A program made the position numbers and the translations under genes. Shown here piece after piece: positions 1 to 6,745 of a stretch of 9,656 bases of DNA (position 1 is its first letter; the number at the start of each line of letters is the position of its first letter). The notes below the pieces were generated by a model. It ran no database searches. It had not been told where the DNA came from and saw only the letters and a list, made by a program, of their open reading frames with translations. Source of the DNA: Deltaproteobacteria bacterium (GTDB lineage Bacteria > Desulfobacterota > G020345765); the NCBI GenBank assembly GCA_030616835.1, contig JAUWWP010000068.1, positions 1 to 9,656 of the forward strand. The letters run 5' to 3'.

Positions 1-116
1 GCCTGGGAAAGGGAGGGCGTTTTGTCCTGGCTCCGGGGTGTGAGTTCCCTCCCAATGGCCCTCTGGGTAATGCCCAGGCAATGATGGATGTGGCAAAGAA
101 TTACGCTAAGAGATAG
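1..116 (+). CDS. Uroporphyrinogen-decarboxylase-family methyltransferase, C-terminal end (MtaA/MtbA-like)
   Basis: Only the last 37 codons are present; reading from base 3 the frame is open to a TAG at 114-116. The peptide ends with GGRFVLAPGCEFPPNGPLGN and then a helix ending NYAKR. The 'GG-F-L-PGCE-PP-P-N' pattern is the usual C-terminus of the URO-D/MtaA/CmuA fold. In methyltransferases of this group the Cys of PGCE belongs to the zinc-binding set; that is family knowledge. The protein most likely moves a methyl group between a corrinoid protein and a thiol or another acceptor. A corrinoid protein gene starts 18 bases downstream, which favours methyl transfer over haem synthesis. The substrate (methylamine, methanol, methoxylated compound or other) cannot be told from this fragment. 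Confidence 0.85.
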   Translation, partial: LGKGGRFVLAPGCEFPPNGPLGNAQAMMDVAKNYAKR

Positions 117-121
117 TTAAT

Positions 122-126
122 AGGAG
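122..126 (+). promoter_or_regulatory. Ribosome binding site of the corrinoid protein gene
   Basis: AGGAG lies 8 bases before the ATG at 135 and supports that start. It sits in the 18-base gap after the preceding stop codon. Confidence 0.6.
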
Positions 127-134
127 ACTGAAGA

Positions 135-794
135 ATGGCACACAACCAAGACCCTGATCTTATTTGGCGGCTGAAAGAAGGCATGATCAACTACGATGAA
201 AATGCGGTTAAGGCTGCTGCCCATGAAGTGGCCAGTTCGGGTATGGACGCCAAGAAAGCCATAGTTGATGGCTTAGTTGCCGGCATGAAAGCAGTGGGTG
301 AGCTCTATGATAAGAAAGAGGTCTTCCTGCCTGAGATCTTGATATCTACTGAAATCTTTTATACTGGTCTCCACATTTTGCAAGGAGGAAAAAAGGAACA
401 GAATTTACTGCCGGAGAAAATAGGAGAGATAGTAATTGGCACGGTTGAGGGAGATATCCATGACCTGGGGAAAAATATAGTTAAGATAATACTGGAGACT
501 TCGGGATTTGTGGTTCATGATTTAGGGGCTAACGTCCCGGCAGAAAAGTTCGTGGAAAAACAGAAAAAGAGCGGCGCGAAGATCGTTGCCCTATCAACCA
601 TGATGACTACCACCCTGATCGAAATGGAAAAGATTATTAACTTAGTCCATTCCCAACAGCTAAATGCCAAGATCATGATCGGGGGGGCAGCGGTCACTCC
701 GGAGATTGCTCACCGATTTGAAGCCGATAGATTTGCCCCCAATGCATTTGCCGCAGTTCAGGTGGCAAAGAGATTGATCGCTGAGGACCAGTAA
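135..794 (+). CDS. Methyltransferase cognate corrinoid protein (B12-binding, MtbC/MttC/MtaC type)
   Basis: A 219-residue cytoplasmic methyl carrier of the usual family length. The N-terminal helical cap domain (about 10-90) contains the typical KKEVFLPEIL segment (61-69). The Rossmann-like cobalamin domain (about 96-215) carries the DxHxxG signature as GDIHDLG (106-112), so His109 is the expected lower cobalt ligand. The Ser/Thr-rich strand ALSTMMTTT (152-160) and IGGAAVT (182-188) are the other cobalamin-contact motifs. The protein should accept a methyl group from a substrate-specific methyltransferase and present it to an MtaA/MtbA-type partner. A fragment of such a partner ends 18 bases upstream. 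The gene overlaps mobA by one base (TAATG at 792-796). The exact substrate class cannot be assigned; homologues are variously labelled methylamine, methanol or methoxy-compound corrinoid proteins. Confidence 0.93.
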   Translation: MAHNQDPDLIWRLKEGMINYDENAVKAAAHEVASSGMDAKKAIVDGLVAGMKAVGELYDKKEVFLPEILISTEIFYTGLHILQGGKKEQNLLPEKIGEIVIGTVEGDIHDLGKNIVKIILETSGFVVHDLGANVPAEKFVEKQKKSGAKIVALSTMMTTTLIEMEKIINLVHSQQLNAKIMIGGAAVTPEIAHRFEADRFAPNAFAAVQVAKRLIAEDQ

Positions 795-1396
795 TGACAG
801 GGATTATCTTGGCTGGTGGTAAGGGTTCCCGGCTTAAGCAAGACAAGGCCTTTCTGGAAATCGGAGGGAAAAAGATTGTCGAGAAGATCCTCGATGTCTT
901 TAACTCCCTGTTTGAAGAGAAGATTATTGTTATTGACAAGCTAAGTGACATCTATGAGAACCTTGGGTGCAGGGTTGTCACTGACCTCATTCCCGGGAAA
1001 GGCTCCCTGGGAGGGATCTACACCGGGCTCCATTTCTCCTCGTTCCATCACTCATTTGTAGTTGCCTGCGATATGCCCTTTTTAAAAAAGGATCTCATCG
1101 AATATTTTAAAGGTGGGGCAGATGATTATGATGTGGTAGTGCCTGAGCTTTCTTCCGGCCTCGAGCCCCTGCATGCAATATACTCAAAAAGATGTCTCAA
1201 ACATATAGAAAAACTCATTAATGAAGATAATCTACGAATACTTGATTTCTATGACCAGGTCAGCGTAAGAACCGTCTCGAACCGGGAGATTCAAAAATTT
1301 GATCCCCAGATGAGGTGCTTTTTTAATGTTAATACCCAGGAGGATCTAAAAGAGGCACTGAGAATCTCTCAAAAGCTCGGGGAGGAGGTTGAATGA
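794..1396 (+). CDS. mobA: Molybdenum cofactor guanylyltransferase MobA
   Basis: A 200-residue cytoplasmic nucleotidyltransferase that joins GMP from GTP to molybdopterin to give the MGD cofactor. It opens with the nucleotide-binding signature ILAGGKGSR (5-13), followed by DKAFLEIGG (17-25). Later come a GKGSLGGIYTGL loop (68-79), the metal-binding DMPF (93-96), EPLHAIY (124-130) and FFNVNTQEDL (176-185), all in family order. The usual RMG-x-DKA is RLKQDKA here, so the common Met-Gly is Leu-Lys; this is a modest deviation. The start is supported by GAGGA at 783-787 and by the one-base overlap with the corrinoid gene; a four-base ATGA overlap joins it to mobB. Coupling to a methyl-transfer pair suggests the cofactor serves a Mo/W enzyme in the same one-carbon pathway, which is inference. 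Confidence 0.9.
   Translation: MTGIILAGGKGSRLKQDKAFLEIGGKKIVEKILDVFNSLFEEKIIVIDKLSDIYENLGCRVVTDLIPGKGSLGGIYTGLHFSSFHHSFVVACDMPFLKKDLIEYFKGGADDYDVVVPELSSGLEPLHAIYSKRCLKHIEKLINEDNLRILDFYDQVSVRTVSNREIQKFDPQMRCFFNVNTQEDLKEALRISQKLGEEVE
1383..1388 (+). promoter_or_regulatory. Ribosome binding site of mobB inside the end of mobA
   Basis: AGGAGG, part of a longer GGAGGAGG run, lies 4 bases before the ATG at 1393 and inside the mobA coding region. It fixes the mobB start and fits coupled translation across the ATGA overlap. Confidence 0.7.
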
Positions 1397-1884
1397 TTCC
1401 GATCGTGTGCATCGTTGGTAGATCCGGCAGCGGGAAGACGACCTTGATTGAAAAACTGATCCCTGAGTTAAAGAGATCGGGATACCAGGTGGCTACCATC
1501 AAGCATGACACCCACGGCTTTGAGGTGGACAGGGAGGGAAAAGATAGCTGGCGCCACAAGCAGGCAGGGGCAAAGCTGGTGATAATCTCATCTTCCCAAA
1601 AGATCGCCCTGATTGAGGATGTGGAGAGGGACTCGAAATTAGAGGAACTGAGACAGTGGTTTATAAAAGATGTGGATATCATTCTTACCGAAGGCTACAA
1701 AAGCAGCCCCCACCCCAAGATAGAGGTTTCCCGAAGTGAGTTGTACCCGGAGCTGCTATGCACCCGAGAGGACAATTTAATTGCCATTGCCTCCGATCAA
1801 AAATTTGACCTTGGCGTTCCCTGTTTCGATCTAAATGACGCTAAAGGCCTGGCCCGGCTTATCGAAGAGAAGTTCTTGAAATAA
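1393..1884 (+). CDS. mobB: Molybdopterin-guanine dinucleotide biosynthesis adapter protein MobB
   Basis: A 163-residue P-loop protein that binds GTP and assists MobA; the length is normal for the family. The Walker A motif is GRSGSGKTT (9-17). The family block KHDTHGFEVDREGKDSW (37-53), followed by RHKQAGA (54-60), matches the MobB 'KH-H-F-D-GKDS-H-AGA' signature. LTEGYK (98-103) is the conserved loop after the second acidic strand, and a Pro-His-Pro-Lys-Ile-Glu-Val stretch follows (106-112), as in relatives. The last part (about 125-163) is the usual short NAD-like tail region ending in helix ARLIEEKFLK. It is the last gene of the tight operon; the next gene starts 212 bases later after a repeat-bearing spacer. 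Confidence 0.93.
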   Translation: MIPIVCIVGRSGSGKTTLIEKLIPELKRSGYQVATIKHDTHGFEVDREGKDSWRHKQAGAKLVIISSSQKIALIEDVERDSKLEELRQWFIKDVDIILTEGYKSSPHPKIEVSRSELYPELLCTREDNLIAIASDQKFDLGVPCFDLNDAKGLARLIEEKFLK

Positions 1885-1892
1885 GTACTGGA

Positions 1893-1918
1893 AATATCCC
1901 TTGCATTAATGGGGTATT
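1893..1918 (+). terminator. Weak hairpin downstream of mobB
   Basis: AATATCCC (1893-1900) pairs with GGGGTATT (1911-1918) around a 10-base loop, with one T-G pair. It begins 9 bases after the mobB stop. There is no run of T after it, so a Rho-independent terminator is only a possibility. Confidence 0.25.
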
Positions 1919-1980
1919 ACAAAGCTAAGAAATAGAATTAATAAACAAATACTACTTTCTCAGATTAGGAAATGGCAGTT

Positions 1981-2018
1981 CCCTCTCCCCATCGGGGAGA
2001 GGGATAGGGTGAGGGGGG
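1981..2018. repeat. Palindromic intergenic element with 10-bp perfect stem
   Basis: CCCTCTCCCC (1981-1990) and GGGGAGAGGG (1994-2003) form a perfect 10-base-pair stem with a three-base loop. A purine-rich tail, ATAGGGTGAGGGGGG (2004-2018), follows. From memory, near-identical 'CTCTCCCC..GGGGAGAGGG-TAGGGTGAGGGG' words recur between genes in many environmental bacterial genomes, so a dispersed repeat is likelier than a gene-specific regulator. It lies between the end of mobB and the ligase gene and could also slow transcription. The rest of the 1885-2096 spacer shows no ORF and no convincing -35/-10 pair. Confidence 0.65.
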
Positions 2019-2084
2019 AATGCCCTATTTTCGCCTCCAGTTCAATAAGTTATGAGTTTTGTGATAAGGTAATGTATTAAGGAA

Positions 2085-2089
2085 AGGAG
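2085..2089 (+). promoter_or_regulatory. Ribosome binding site of the acyl-CoA ligase gene
   Basis: AGGAG (inside GGAAAGGAG) lies 7 bases before the ATG at 2097 and supports that start. Confidence 0.6.
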
Positions 2090-2096
2090 ATAAAAG

Positions 2097-3770
2097 ATGG
2101 AGATCGCTTACTGGCGAAGCTTGGCTAAAGTCGCGGGTATGATGGTCGGGGCGCAGTTAGCGATGAGGCGCTGGCACTTGAGCCCTATCCTCCTCGGAGA
2201 GTTCGTCGAGCTTCAGGCCAGGAGATTCCCGGAAAAGAAAATCTTCATCTTCGAAAACGAAGGAAAGCCGGATGAGATCCTGACCTATTCTGAGCTCAAC
2301 CGCCGGTCCAACCGGCTCGCCCGGGAGCTTAAGCGTCGGGGCTTGAGACCGGGTGACCGATTCGCCCTTTTAATGCGCAATCACCCGGAGGTAATTGTCT
2401 CATTCGTTGCCGCCTCCCGGGCCGGAACCGTGGCGGTGCCTATTGACCCCCGGAGCAAGGGGGATATTCTTGAGTATACCCTTTCGGACTCGGCGGCCAG
2501 GGCCCTCATTTTCGCTGACTATCTTGTGGATGAAGTCCGCTCAGTACTACCCCGGGTTCCGGAACTAAAGCAGATTCTGGTTCTTAATTCCCGGGACGAG
2601 GGTGAGAAGGACACCCACGAGTTTGACCCGGTGGACGAGGTTCTCTCCTCGGGACCAGATGATGCGGAACATCCGAAGATTGGCGATATGGATCCCTTCG
2701 AGATCATCTACACCTCAGGCACCACCGGCAAGCCCAAGGGTGTGGTTCAGCCCAACAACAGCTTCTTCTTCCGCTCCGGGCTGGGGCATTTCTTCGGCTA
2801 CCGCCGCGATGAGGTTCTCTACAACGGCCTCTCGCTGACCCACGGCAACGCCCAAGCAGTAACCGCCTTCCCTGCCCTGCGGATGGGGATACCGGCAGTC
2901 TTTAGCCGGAGATTTACCAAGAGACGGCTCTGGGACATTACCCGGAAGTACGGGGTCACTTCTTTCTCTCTCCTGGGAGGGATGGCAGCCGGGATCTATA
3001 ACGTGCCGCCCAGACCGGACGATTCGGACAACCCGGTGCGCCTGGTTGTAAGTGCCGGGACCCCTCGAGCTATCTTTGAGGATTTTGAGCGGAGGTTCAA
3101 TGTCAAAATCCTTGAATGGTATGGAGCAGTAGAGGGAGGGTTCACTTACCGCCCATCCGGCCGCGGCCCGGCTGGCTCTTTTGGAAAGGCAAGGATCCCG
3201 GGATTGATCGAGTTCAAAATCGTCGACGCGGAGGACCAGGAGTGTGCCCCCGGAGTTATGGGGGAGCTCGTCTCCCGGATGAAGGTAGGGTCTACCAAGG
3301 TGGAATATCACGGCAAGGCTGAGGCCTCGGATAAGAAGACCCGGGGCGGTTGGCTGCGAAGCGGAGATATTGGACATCAAGACAAGAACGGCTGGCTATT
3401 CTTCGATCATCGTAAGGGAGGAGAGCTCCGGCGTCATGGGGATTTTATCCCGGCTGATTTCGTAGAGAAGGTCATTGGCGAGGTAAGCGAGGTCACGGAA
3501 GTTTACCTCTATGGGGTACCGGCGGCCTCGGGCGCCCCCGGAGAGAGCGACCTGGTAGCTGCAGTCGCCCCGGGCGAGGGCATGACTATTGAACCCAAAA
3601 AGATATTTGAGCACTGTCAGAAGAGTCTACCTGCCAATTTCGTTCCCAGCTATGTCCAGGTTCACCCAGAGATACCCAAGACCCCTTCGGAGCGGCCCAA
3701 GGATCATCAGCTCAAGACCACCTTCGACCCGAAGGCGGAGAATGTCTATAGTCGGGAGAAGCTGAAATAA
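2097..3770 (+). CDS. AMP-dependent acyl-CoA synthetase/ligase, FATP/long-chain-like
   Basis: A 557-residue member of the adenylate-forming (ANL) family, expected to turn a carboxylic acid into its acyl-AMP and then acyl-CoA. Motifs in order are the P-loop YTSGTTGKPKG (205-215), A5 WYGAVEGG (341-348), A7 GWLRSGDIG (418-426, with Asp424 for ribose binding) and the hinge region DHRKGGELRRHGDF (437-450), one residue longer than the common form. The WYGA-EG motif and the N-terminal segment before the conserved core (about 1-35, moderately hydrophobic, no clear signal) recall fatty-acid-transport-protein-type ligases. In the C-terminal A10 motif PKTPSERPKDHQL (527-539) the position usually held by the catalytic lysine appears to be Arg533, with Lys535 two residues on. 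The substrate is unknown; a long-chain or polycyclic acid is a guess from the neighbours. Base composition looks visibly more G+C-rich than region 1. Confidence 0.88.
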   Translation: MEIAYWRSLAKVAGMMVGAQLAMRRWHLSPILLGEFVELQARRFPEKKIFIFENEGKPDEILTYSELNRRSNRLARELKRRGLRPGDRFALLMRNHPEVIVSFVAASRAGTVAVPIDPRSKGDILEYTLSDSAARALIFADYLVDEVRSVLPRVPELKQILVLNSRDEGEKDTHEFDPVDEVLSSGPDDAEHPKIGDMDPFEIIYTSGTTGKPKGVVQPNNSFFFRSGLGHFFGYRRDEVLYNGLSLTHGNAQAVTAFPALRMGIPAVFSRRFTKRRLWDITRKYGVTSFSLLGGMAAGIYNVPPRPDDSDNPVRLVVSAGTPRAIFEDFERRFNVKILEWYGAVEGGFTYRPSGRGPAGSFGKARIPGLIEFKIVDAEDQECAPGVMGELVSRMKVGSTKVEYHGKAEASDKKTRGGWLRSGDIGHQDKNGWLFFDHRKGGELRRHGDFIPADFVEKVIGEVSEVTEVYLYGVPAASGAPGESDLVAAVAPGEGMTIEPKKIFEHCQKSLPANFVPSYVQVHPEIPKTPSERPKDHQLKTTFDPKAENVYSREKLK

Positions 3771-3804
3771 GGAAAAAGATACCATTCCTTTTGAGATAAA
3801 TCCC

Positions 3805-3884
3805 GTGAGATGCTCACCCAAGTGGATAGGCGGGGCTTTCCAGTCCCGCTAAAGAGATTCGTATAATCCGCCATGAGGCGGATT
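3805..3884. repeat. Three successive hairpins in the ligase-symporter spacer
   Basis: The stems are GTGAG/CTCAC (3805-3809 with 3813-3817, three-base loop), GCGGG/CCCGC (3830-3834 with 3845-3849, ten-base loop), and a perfect eight-base AATCCGCC/GGCGGATT (3865-3872 with 3877-3884, loop ATGA). None is followed by a T-run, so they do not look like a standard terminator. They may be a dispersed intergenic repeat or a structured leader of the symporter mRNA. No ORF is present in 3771-3903. Confidence 0.55.
3837..3867 (+). promoter_or_regulatory. Candidate promoter for the symporter gene
   Basis: A perfect TATAAT lies at 3862-3867. TTTCCA (3837-3842, four of six matches to TTGACA) lies 19 bases upstream, longer than the ideal 17. 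The -10 box overlaps the stem of the third hairpin. A chance match is possible. Confidence 0.3.
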
Positions 3885-3903
3885 TCTAACGAGGTAAACC
3901 AGG

Positions 3904-5256
3904 ATGAATAACAATCGATTATCGAACAAGCAGCTCCTAAATTATGGGCTTCCGGCATTCGGACTCTCGATTATGTTTTTAGCCCAGACCGTATACCTCC
4001 CCAAATTTTACACTGACTCACTCATGCTAAAAGCTCATATATTTGGCTTTGCTTTCCTGGTAGGGAAAATTTGGGATGCAGTGACCGATCCCTTTGTGGG
4101 GTATATCTCTGATGGAACCCGGAGTCGGTGGGGTAGGAGAAGACCGTACTTTCTGATAAGTGCCCTTCCCCTTGCCATAATATTCTTCTTCATTTGGTCC
4201 CCGCAAGCCTCATCTACTACCGGACTTTTCTTGCACTTACTTATCCTGTATATCATGTTCTATACTTTCTGGACGGTCTTTTCTGTCCCCTACTACTCCC
4301 TCGGTGCGGAGCTTAGCATGAACTATCACGAGAGAACCAGACTTTTCGGAGCCAGACAGATTCTCGGGCTTGCGGGTGCGGTTGTTGGCACGATTCTGTT
4401 CGATTATATCCGGTTTACGGACGATATCAGAAAAGGCTATTCCCTGATGGCAGGAGCAGTTGGCCTGCTTACTATGGTCCTGATCCTTATTATGTTCAGG
4501 GGAGTAAGAGAGAACCCCGAGTTTCAGACCCGGGAGCCCATTCGCTTTTTTGAAGGCCTAAAGACTATTTTCAGGAATCGGGCTTTCTTAATACTGCTGA
4601 TTGTCTTCCTCTTACTTGTGGTCGGTGGCGCCTTCTTATACCCGCTGACCCGTTACATAGACGACTATGTGGTGGTCAATCGCAGAATGACGAGTTATGT
4701 AATTTTGTGTTATATCGGCGGAGCCGCAGCCTCCGTCTACCTATGGGTAAAGTTGGCCCAGAGAATAGGTAAGAATAAAACCCTGACCATATCCATGTTG
4801 ATTGCGTCAGTAGCATATTTCCTAGCTTTCACATACCACCAGGACACCTGGCTTCGTTGGCTGATCCTGGCCACCATCGCCGGCACCGGTTTTGGATGTG
4901 CAATGACCATCGCCCCCTCGATTGCAGCAGATGTCATTGATTTAGACGAGTTTGAGACCGGCCGACGCCGCGAGGGGGCCTTTTTCGGCATGATGACCTT
5001 CGTGGAGAAAAGTATGGTAGGGCTGGCAATTCCTATCGGCATGATAGGTCTGCATGTAATTGGATATGTGCCCAATGTGGAGCAGACTCCCCAGGTTATC
5101 CTGGGCATGAAGCTGCTATACTGCATCCTTCCCGGAGTCTGCCATGTGGCGGCGGCTATTATTTTCCAAAAATTCCCGATTACCCCTGAAGTACATGCCC
5201 GGATAAGGGCCGAGCTTGACCGCAGGAATGCTGCCCGTAAAGCCGAGCGGCCTTAG
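3904..5256 (+). CDS. GPH-family (MFS_2) cation symporter
   Basis: A 450-residue inner-membrane carrier with about twelve hydrophobic segments, the normal size for glycoside-pentoside-hexuronide:cation symporters (TC 2.A.2). The family signature between helices 2 and 3 is complete: KIWDAVTDPFVGYISDGTRS (55-74), then RWGRRRP (75-81). The second block, VPYYSLGAELSMNYHERTRL (128-147), matches the usual 'VPY-ALGAE-T-DY-ERT'. The late block DVIDLDEFETGRRREG (343-358) is the conserved loop of the C-terminal half. The tail is short and basic (HARIRAELDRRN), as is common. Asp59 and Asp62 are likely cation-site residues by family analogy. MFS_2 includes sugar carriers and also lipid-type carriers such as MFSD2A; between an acyl-CoA ligase and exported SRPBCC protein genes, a carboxylate or lipid-like substrate is plausible but unproven. 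A GAGG at 3891-3894 precedes the start by 9 bases. Confidence 0.9.
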   Translation: MNNNRLSNKQLLNYGLPAFGLSIMFLAQTVYLPKFYTDSLMLKAHIFGFAFLVGKIWDAVTDPFVGYISDGTRSRWGRRRPYFLISALPLAIIFFFIWSPQASSTTGLFLHLLILYIMFYTFWTVFSVPYYSLGAELSMNYHERTRLFGARQILGLAGAVVGTILFDYIRFTDDIRKGYSLMAGAVGLLTMVLILIMFRGVRENPEFQTREPIRFFEGLKTIFRNRAFLILLIVFLLLVVGGAFLYPLTRYIDDYVVVNRRMTSYVILCYIGGAAASVYLWVKLAQRIGKNKTLTISMLIASVAYFLAFTYHQDTWLRWLILATIAGTGFGCAMTIAPSIAADVIDLDEFETGRRREGAFFGMMTFVEKSMVGLAIPIGMIGLHVIGYVPNVEQTPQVILGMKLLYCILPGVCHVAAAIIFQKFPITPEVHARIRAELDRRNAARKAERP

Positions 5257-5268
5257 AAGGCGGATTGG

Positions 5269-5359
5269 AAATTGTAAATTGTAAATTGCAAAATGCAAAT
5301 GTAATAGATTATAGATTAAAGATCTAAAATCTAAAATCTGGAATCTAAAATCTGGAATA
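5269..5359. repeat. Degenerate 7-base tandem array upstream of the exported-protein gene
   Basis: Cut in steps of seven from 5269, the spacer reads AAATTGT twice, AAATTGC, AAAATGC, AAATGTA, ATAGATT twice, AAAGATC, TAAAATC twice, TGGAATC, TAAAATC, TGGAATA. That is thirteen in-phase units. It begins 12 bases after the symporter stop and ends directly before the ribosome binding site. Heptameric intergenic repeats (STRRs) are known from cyanobacteria; kinship with those is not claimed. Confidence 0.8.
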
Positions 5360-5361
5360 AA

Positions 5362-5367
5362 AGGAGG
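5362..5367 (+). promoter_or_regulatory. Strong ribosome binding site of the exported-protein gene
   Basis: A perfect AGGAGG lies 5 bases before the ATG at 5373 and immediately after the heptamer array. It fixes the start and keeps the signal peptide intact. Confidence 0.8.
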
Positions 5368-5372
5368 AAAAA

Positions 5373-6734
5373 ATGTTGACCAGAAAGCTTTTAACCTTTA
5401 GCGCAGTCCTGGGGACTGTCCTGGCGGTTGGCTTAACTGCCCAGGCTCAGGAAGCAAAGACCATCACCCGGAGCGAGGATCCGGTGATCATGGAGGGGAA
5501 GCTTTTCCCTGAGCTGATGGGGAAAAAGATCGAGAAGCTCCGCCTCTTTGCCTTCTTGCAGGGGGAGTTTAAGCCGATTCCCTTTCAGGTGGATGAGAAA
5601 TTGCCGGATGGAAGCTATGCCCTTCCCAACCTTGCCCCCGGGGTGCGCGAGGGGAAAGATGTCATAACTAATGATGAGGACCAGGGGCTTCTTGACGAGA
5701 ACGACGACCTAATCTTTCTGGTCAAAGACATAGGCGACCGGGTAGTGAGATCACTCTGGAAAGAGGGATACGATAAAGGATTGGAGATTATCGTAACCGA
5801 TCCCCTTACCGGCGGGAAGGGTTATGCCTATCTGCTTCACTTCGAGACCCCTCCCCCTCCCTCGGAGGTGGACTATGTAAAGATTCACCACGAAAAAGAC
5901 CGGAGCACAATAGAAACTCCTAACTATACCTTAGCGGGTCCCGACGGTGAGTTTTATTACGATTATCTTTCGATCATCGGGGGGGATGGGAAGAAGGGGT
6001 CTGATCTTCTGGACCGGATGGAAAAGATAAGAGCAAAAGCCAAGGTGCGCCTCGTGCGTATTGGATTTCGCTTTGGATTTGATGTGGTGACAAAAACCAT
6101 CGTCATAGCCAGGAAAGATGGCCCGGTAAGGGTAATCAGTCGGTCAAAGGGTGCCATGGATTTTAAATTAATTAAAATTAAAGGGGGTGGTTACTCAGAG
6201 AGCTATTTCTACTTCAACCATTTCAGCAGACCGATAGTTCTCGAACTGCCGGTTAGCCTGAATACATTCCTCAGCTCTTTCGATCTTTACGGGGCATGCG
6301 ATTTTACCAAAGAGACCTACGGCTCGAAAGTTTACGATCCGGTCAATACCCGGGGGACTCTATTGGACGGGAAGATGAGTGAGGCCGAGAAGGCCCTGAT
6401 CACCGATGTCGACCACGATTGGGTCGTGGGCACTTCTCCTGATGTGGGAACCATCTTCCAGCGCCTGTTCTTCCCCCCGGAGTGGTTGAAGCATGTAAAG
6501 AGGGGAAGCTACATCCTGGATGATGAGACCATAAACGATGAGCCCGAAGACAATCCCGGCCAGGTCAGGGTCGGGTATTATTTCGGGAATTTTGTCAAAT
6601 GCCTTTTAAAAGGGCGCCATGTTTATTACGAGTATTACTACTTTCCCGAAAAGTTCAAATGGGGCGAGCAGGACAAGATCCTGAACATTATCGATAATCC
6701 GGTAAAAACCGAGGCCGGGACCGGGATAGAATGA
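5373..6734 (+). CDS. Exported protein of unknown function with signal peptide
   Basis: I do not recognise this 453-residue protein. It opens with a clear Sec signal peptide: positive MLTRK, a hydrophobic stretch to about residue 22 and an AQA cleavage site, so the mature form probably begins near Gln26. The mature part looks largely beta-strand and has no further membrane helix, so periplasmic or surface location is likely. Visible landmarks are PIPFQVDEKLPDG (68-80), the acidic DENDDLIFLVKDIGDRV (108-124), a four-proline run (160-163), a strand-rich middle, and an aromatic C-terminal stretch near HVYYEYYYFPEKFKW (416-430). Only two cysteines (309 and 409) are seen and no catalytic motif stands out. 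The 'PFQVDE ... D-NDDLIF' order is reminiscent of sandwich-type modules in large secreted proteins, which is a loose impression. Placed between a symporter and an exported SRPBCC protein, it may handle the same substrate outside the cytoplasm. Confidence 0.8.
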   Translation: MLTRKLLTFSAVLGTVLAVGLTAQAQEAKTITRSEDPVIMEGKLFPELMGKKIEKLRLFAFLQGEFKPIPFQVDEKLPDGSYALPNLAPGVREGKDVITNDEDQGLLDENDDLIFLVKDIGDRVVRSLWKEGYDKGLEIIVTDPLTGGKGYAYLLHFETPPPPSEVDYVKIHHEKDRSTIETPNYTLAGPDGEFYYDYLSIIGGDGKKGSDLLDRMEKIRAKAKVRLVRIGFRFGFDVVTKTIVIARKDGPVRVISRSKGAMDFKLIKIKGGGYSESYFYFNHFSRPIVLELPVSLNTFLSSFDLYGACDFTKETYGSKVYDPVNTRGTLLDGKMSEAEKALITDVDHDWVVGTSPDVGTIFQRLFFPPEWLKHVKRGSYILDDETINDEPEDNPGQVRVGYYFGNFVKCLLKGRHVYYEYYYFPEKFKWGEQDKILNIIDNPVKTEAGTGIE

Positions 6735-6745
6735 CCAAATTCCAT

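Noticed and set aside
1329..1682. Antisense open frame of 117 codons across mobA/mobB
   Set aside because: Both + strand genes are well supported there, with matching overlaps and ribosome sites.
2041..2096. Promoter for the ligase gene
   Set aside because: Several A/T-rich words such as TAATGT and TATTAA exist, but no pair with an acceptable -35 at normal spacing could be chosen.
2715..3380. Antisense open frame of 221 codons opposite the ligase gene
   Set aside because: It lies wholly inside a well-supported ligase frame with all ANL motifs; its translation shows no known motif and low-complexity Arg/Gly/Pro content typical of the reverse of G+C-rich coding DNA.
3769..3792. AAGGAA/TTCCTT hairpin with following TT after the ligase stop as a terminator
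   Set aside because: The stem is only six mostly A/T pairs with a ten-base loop and just two T after it; too weak to call.
5269..5359. Short repeats considered as a CRISPR array
   Set aside because: Units are only seven bases, contiguous and without unique spacers of regular length; no cas gene is present.
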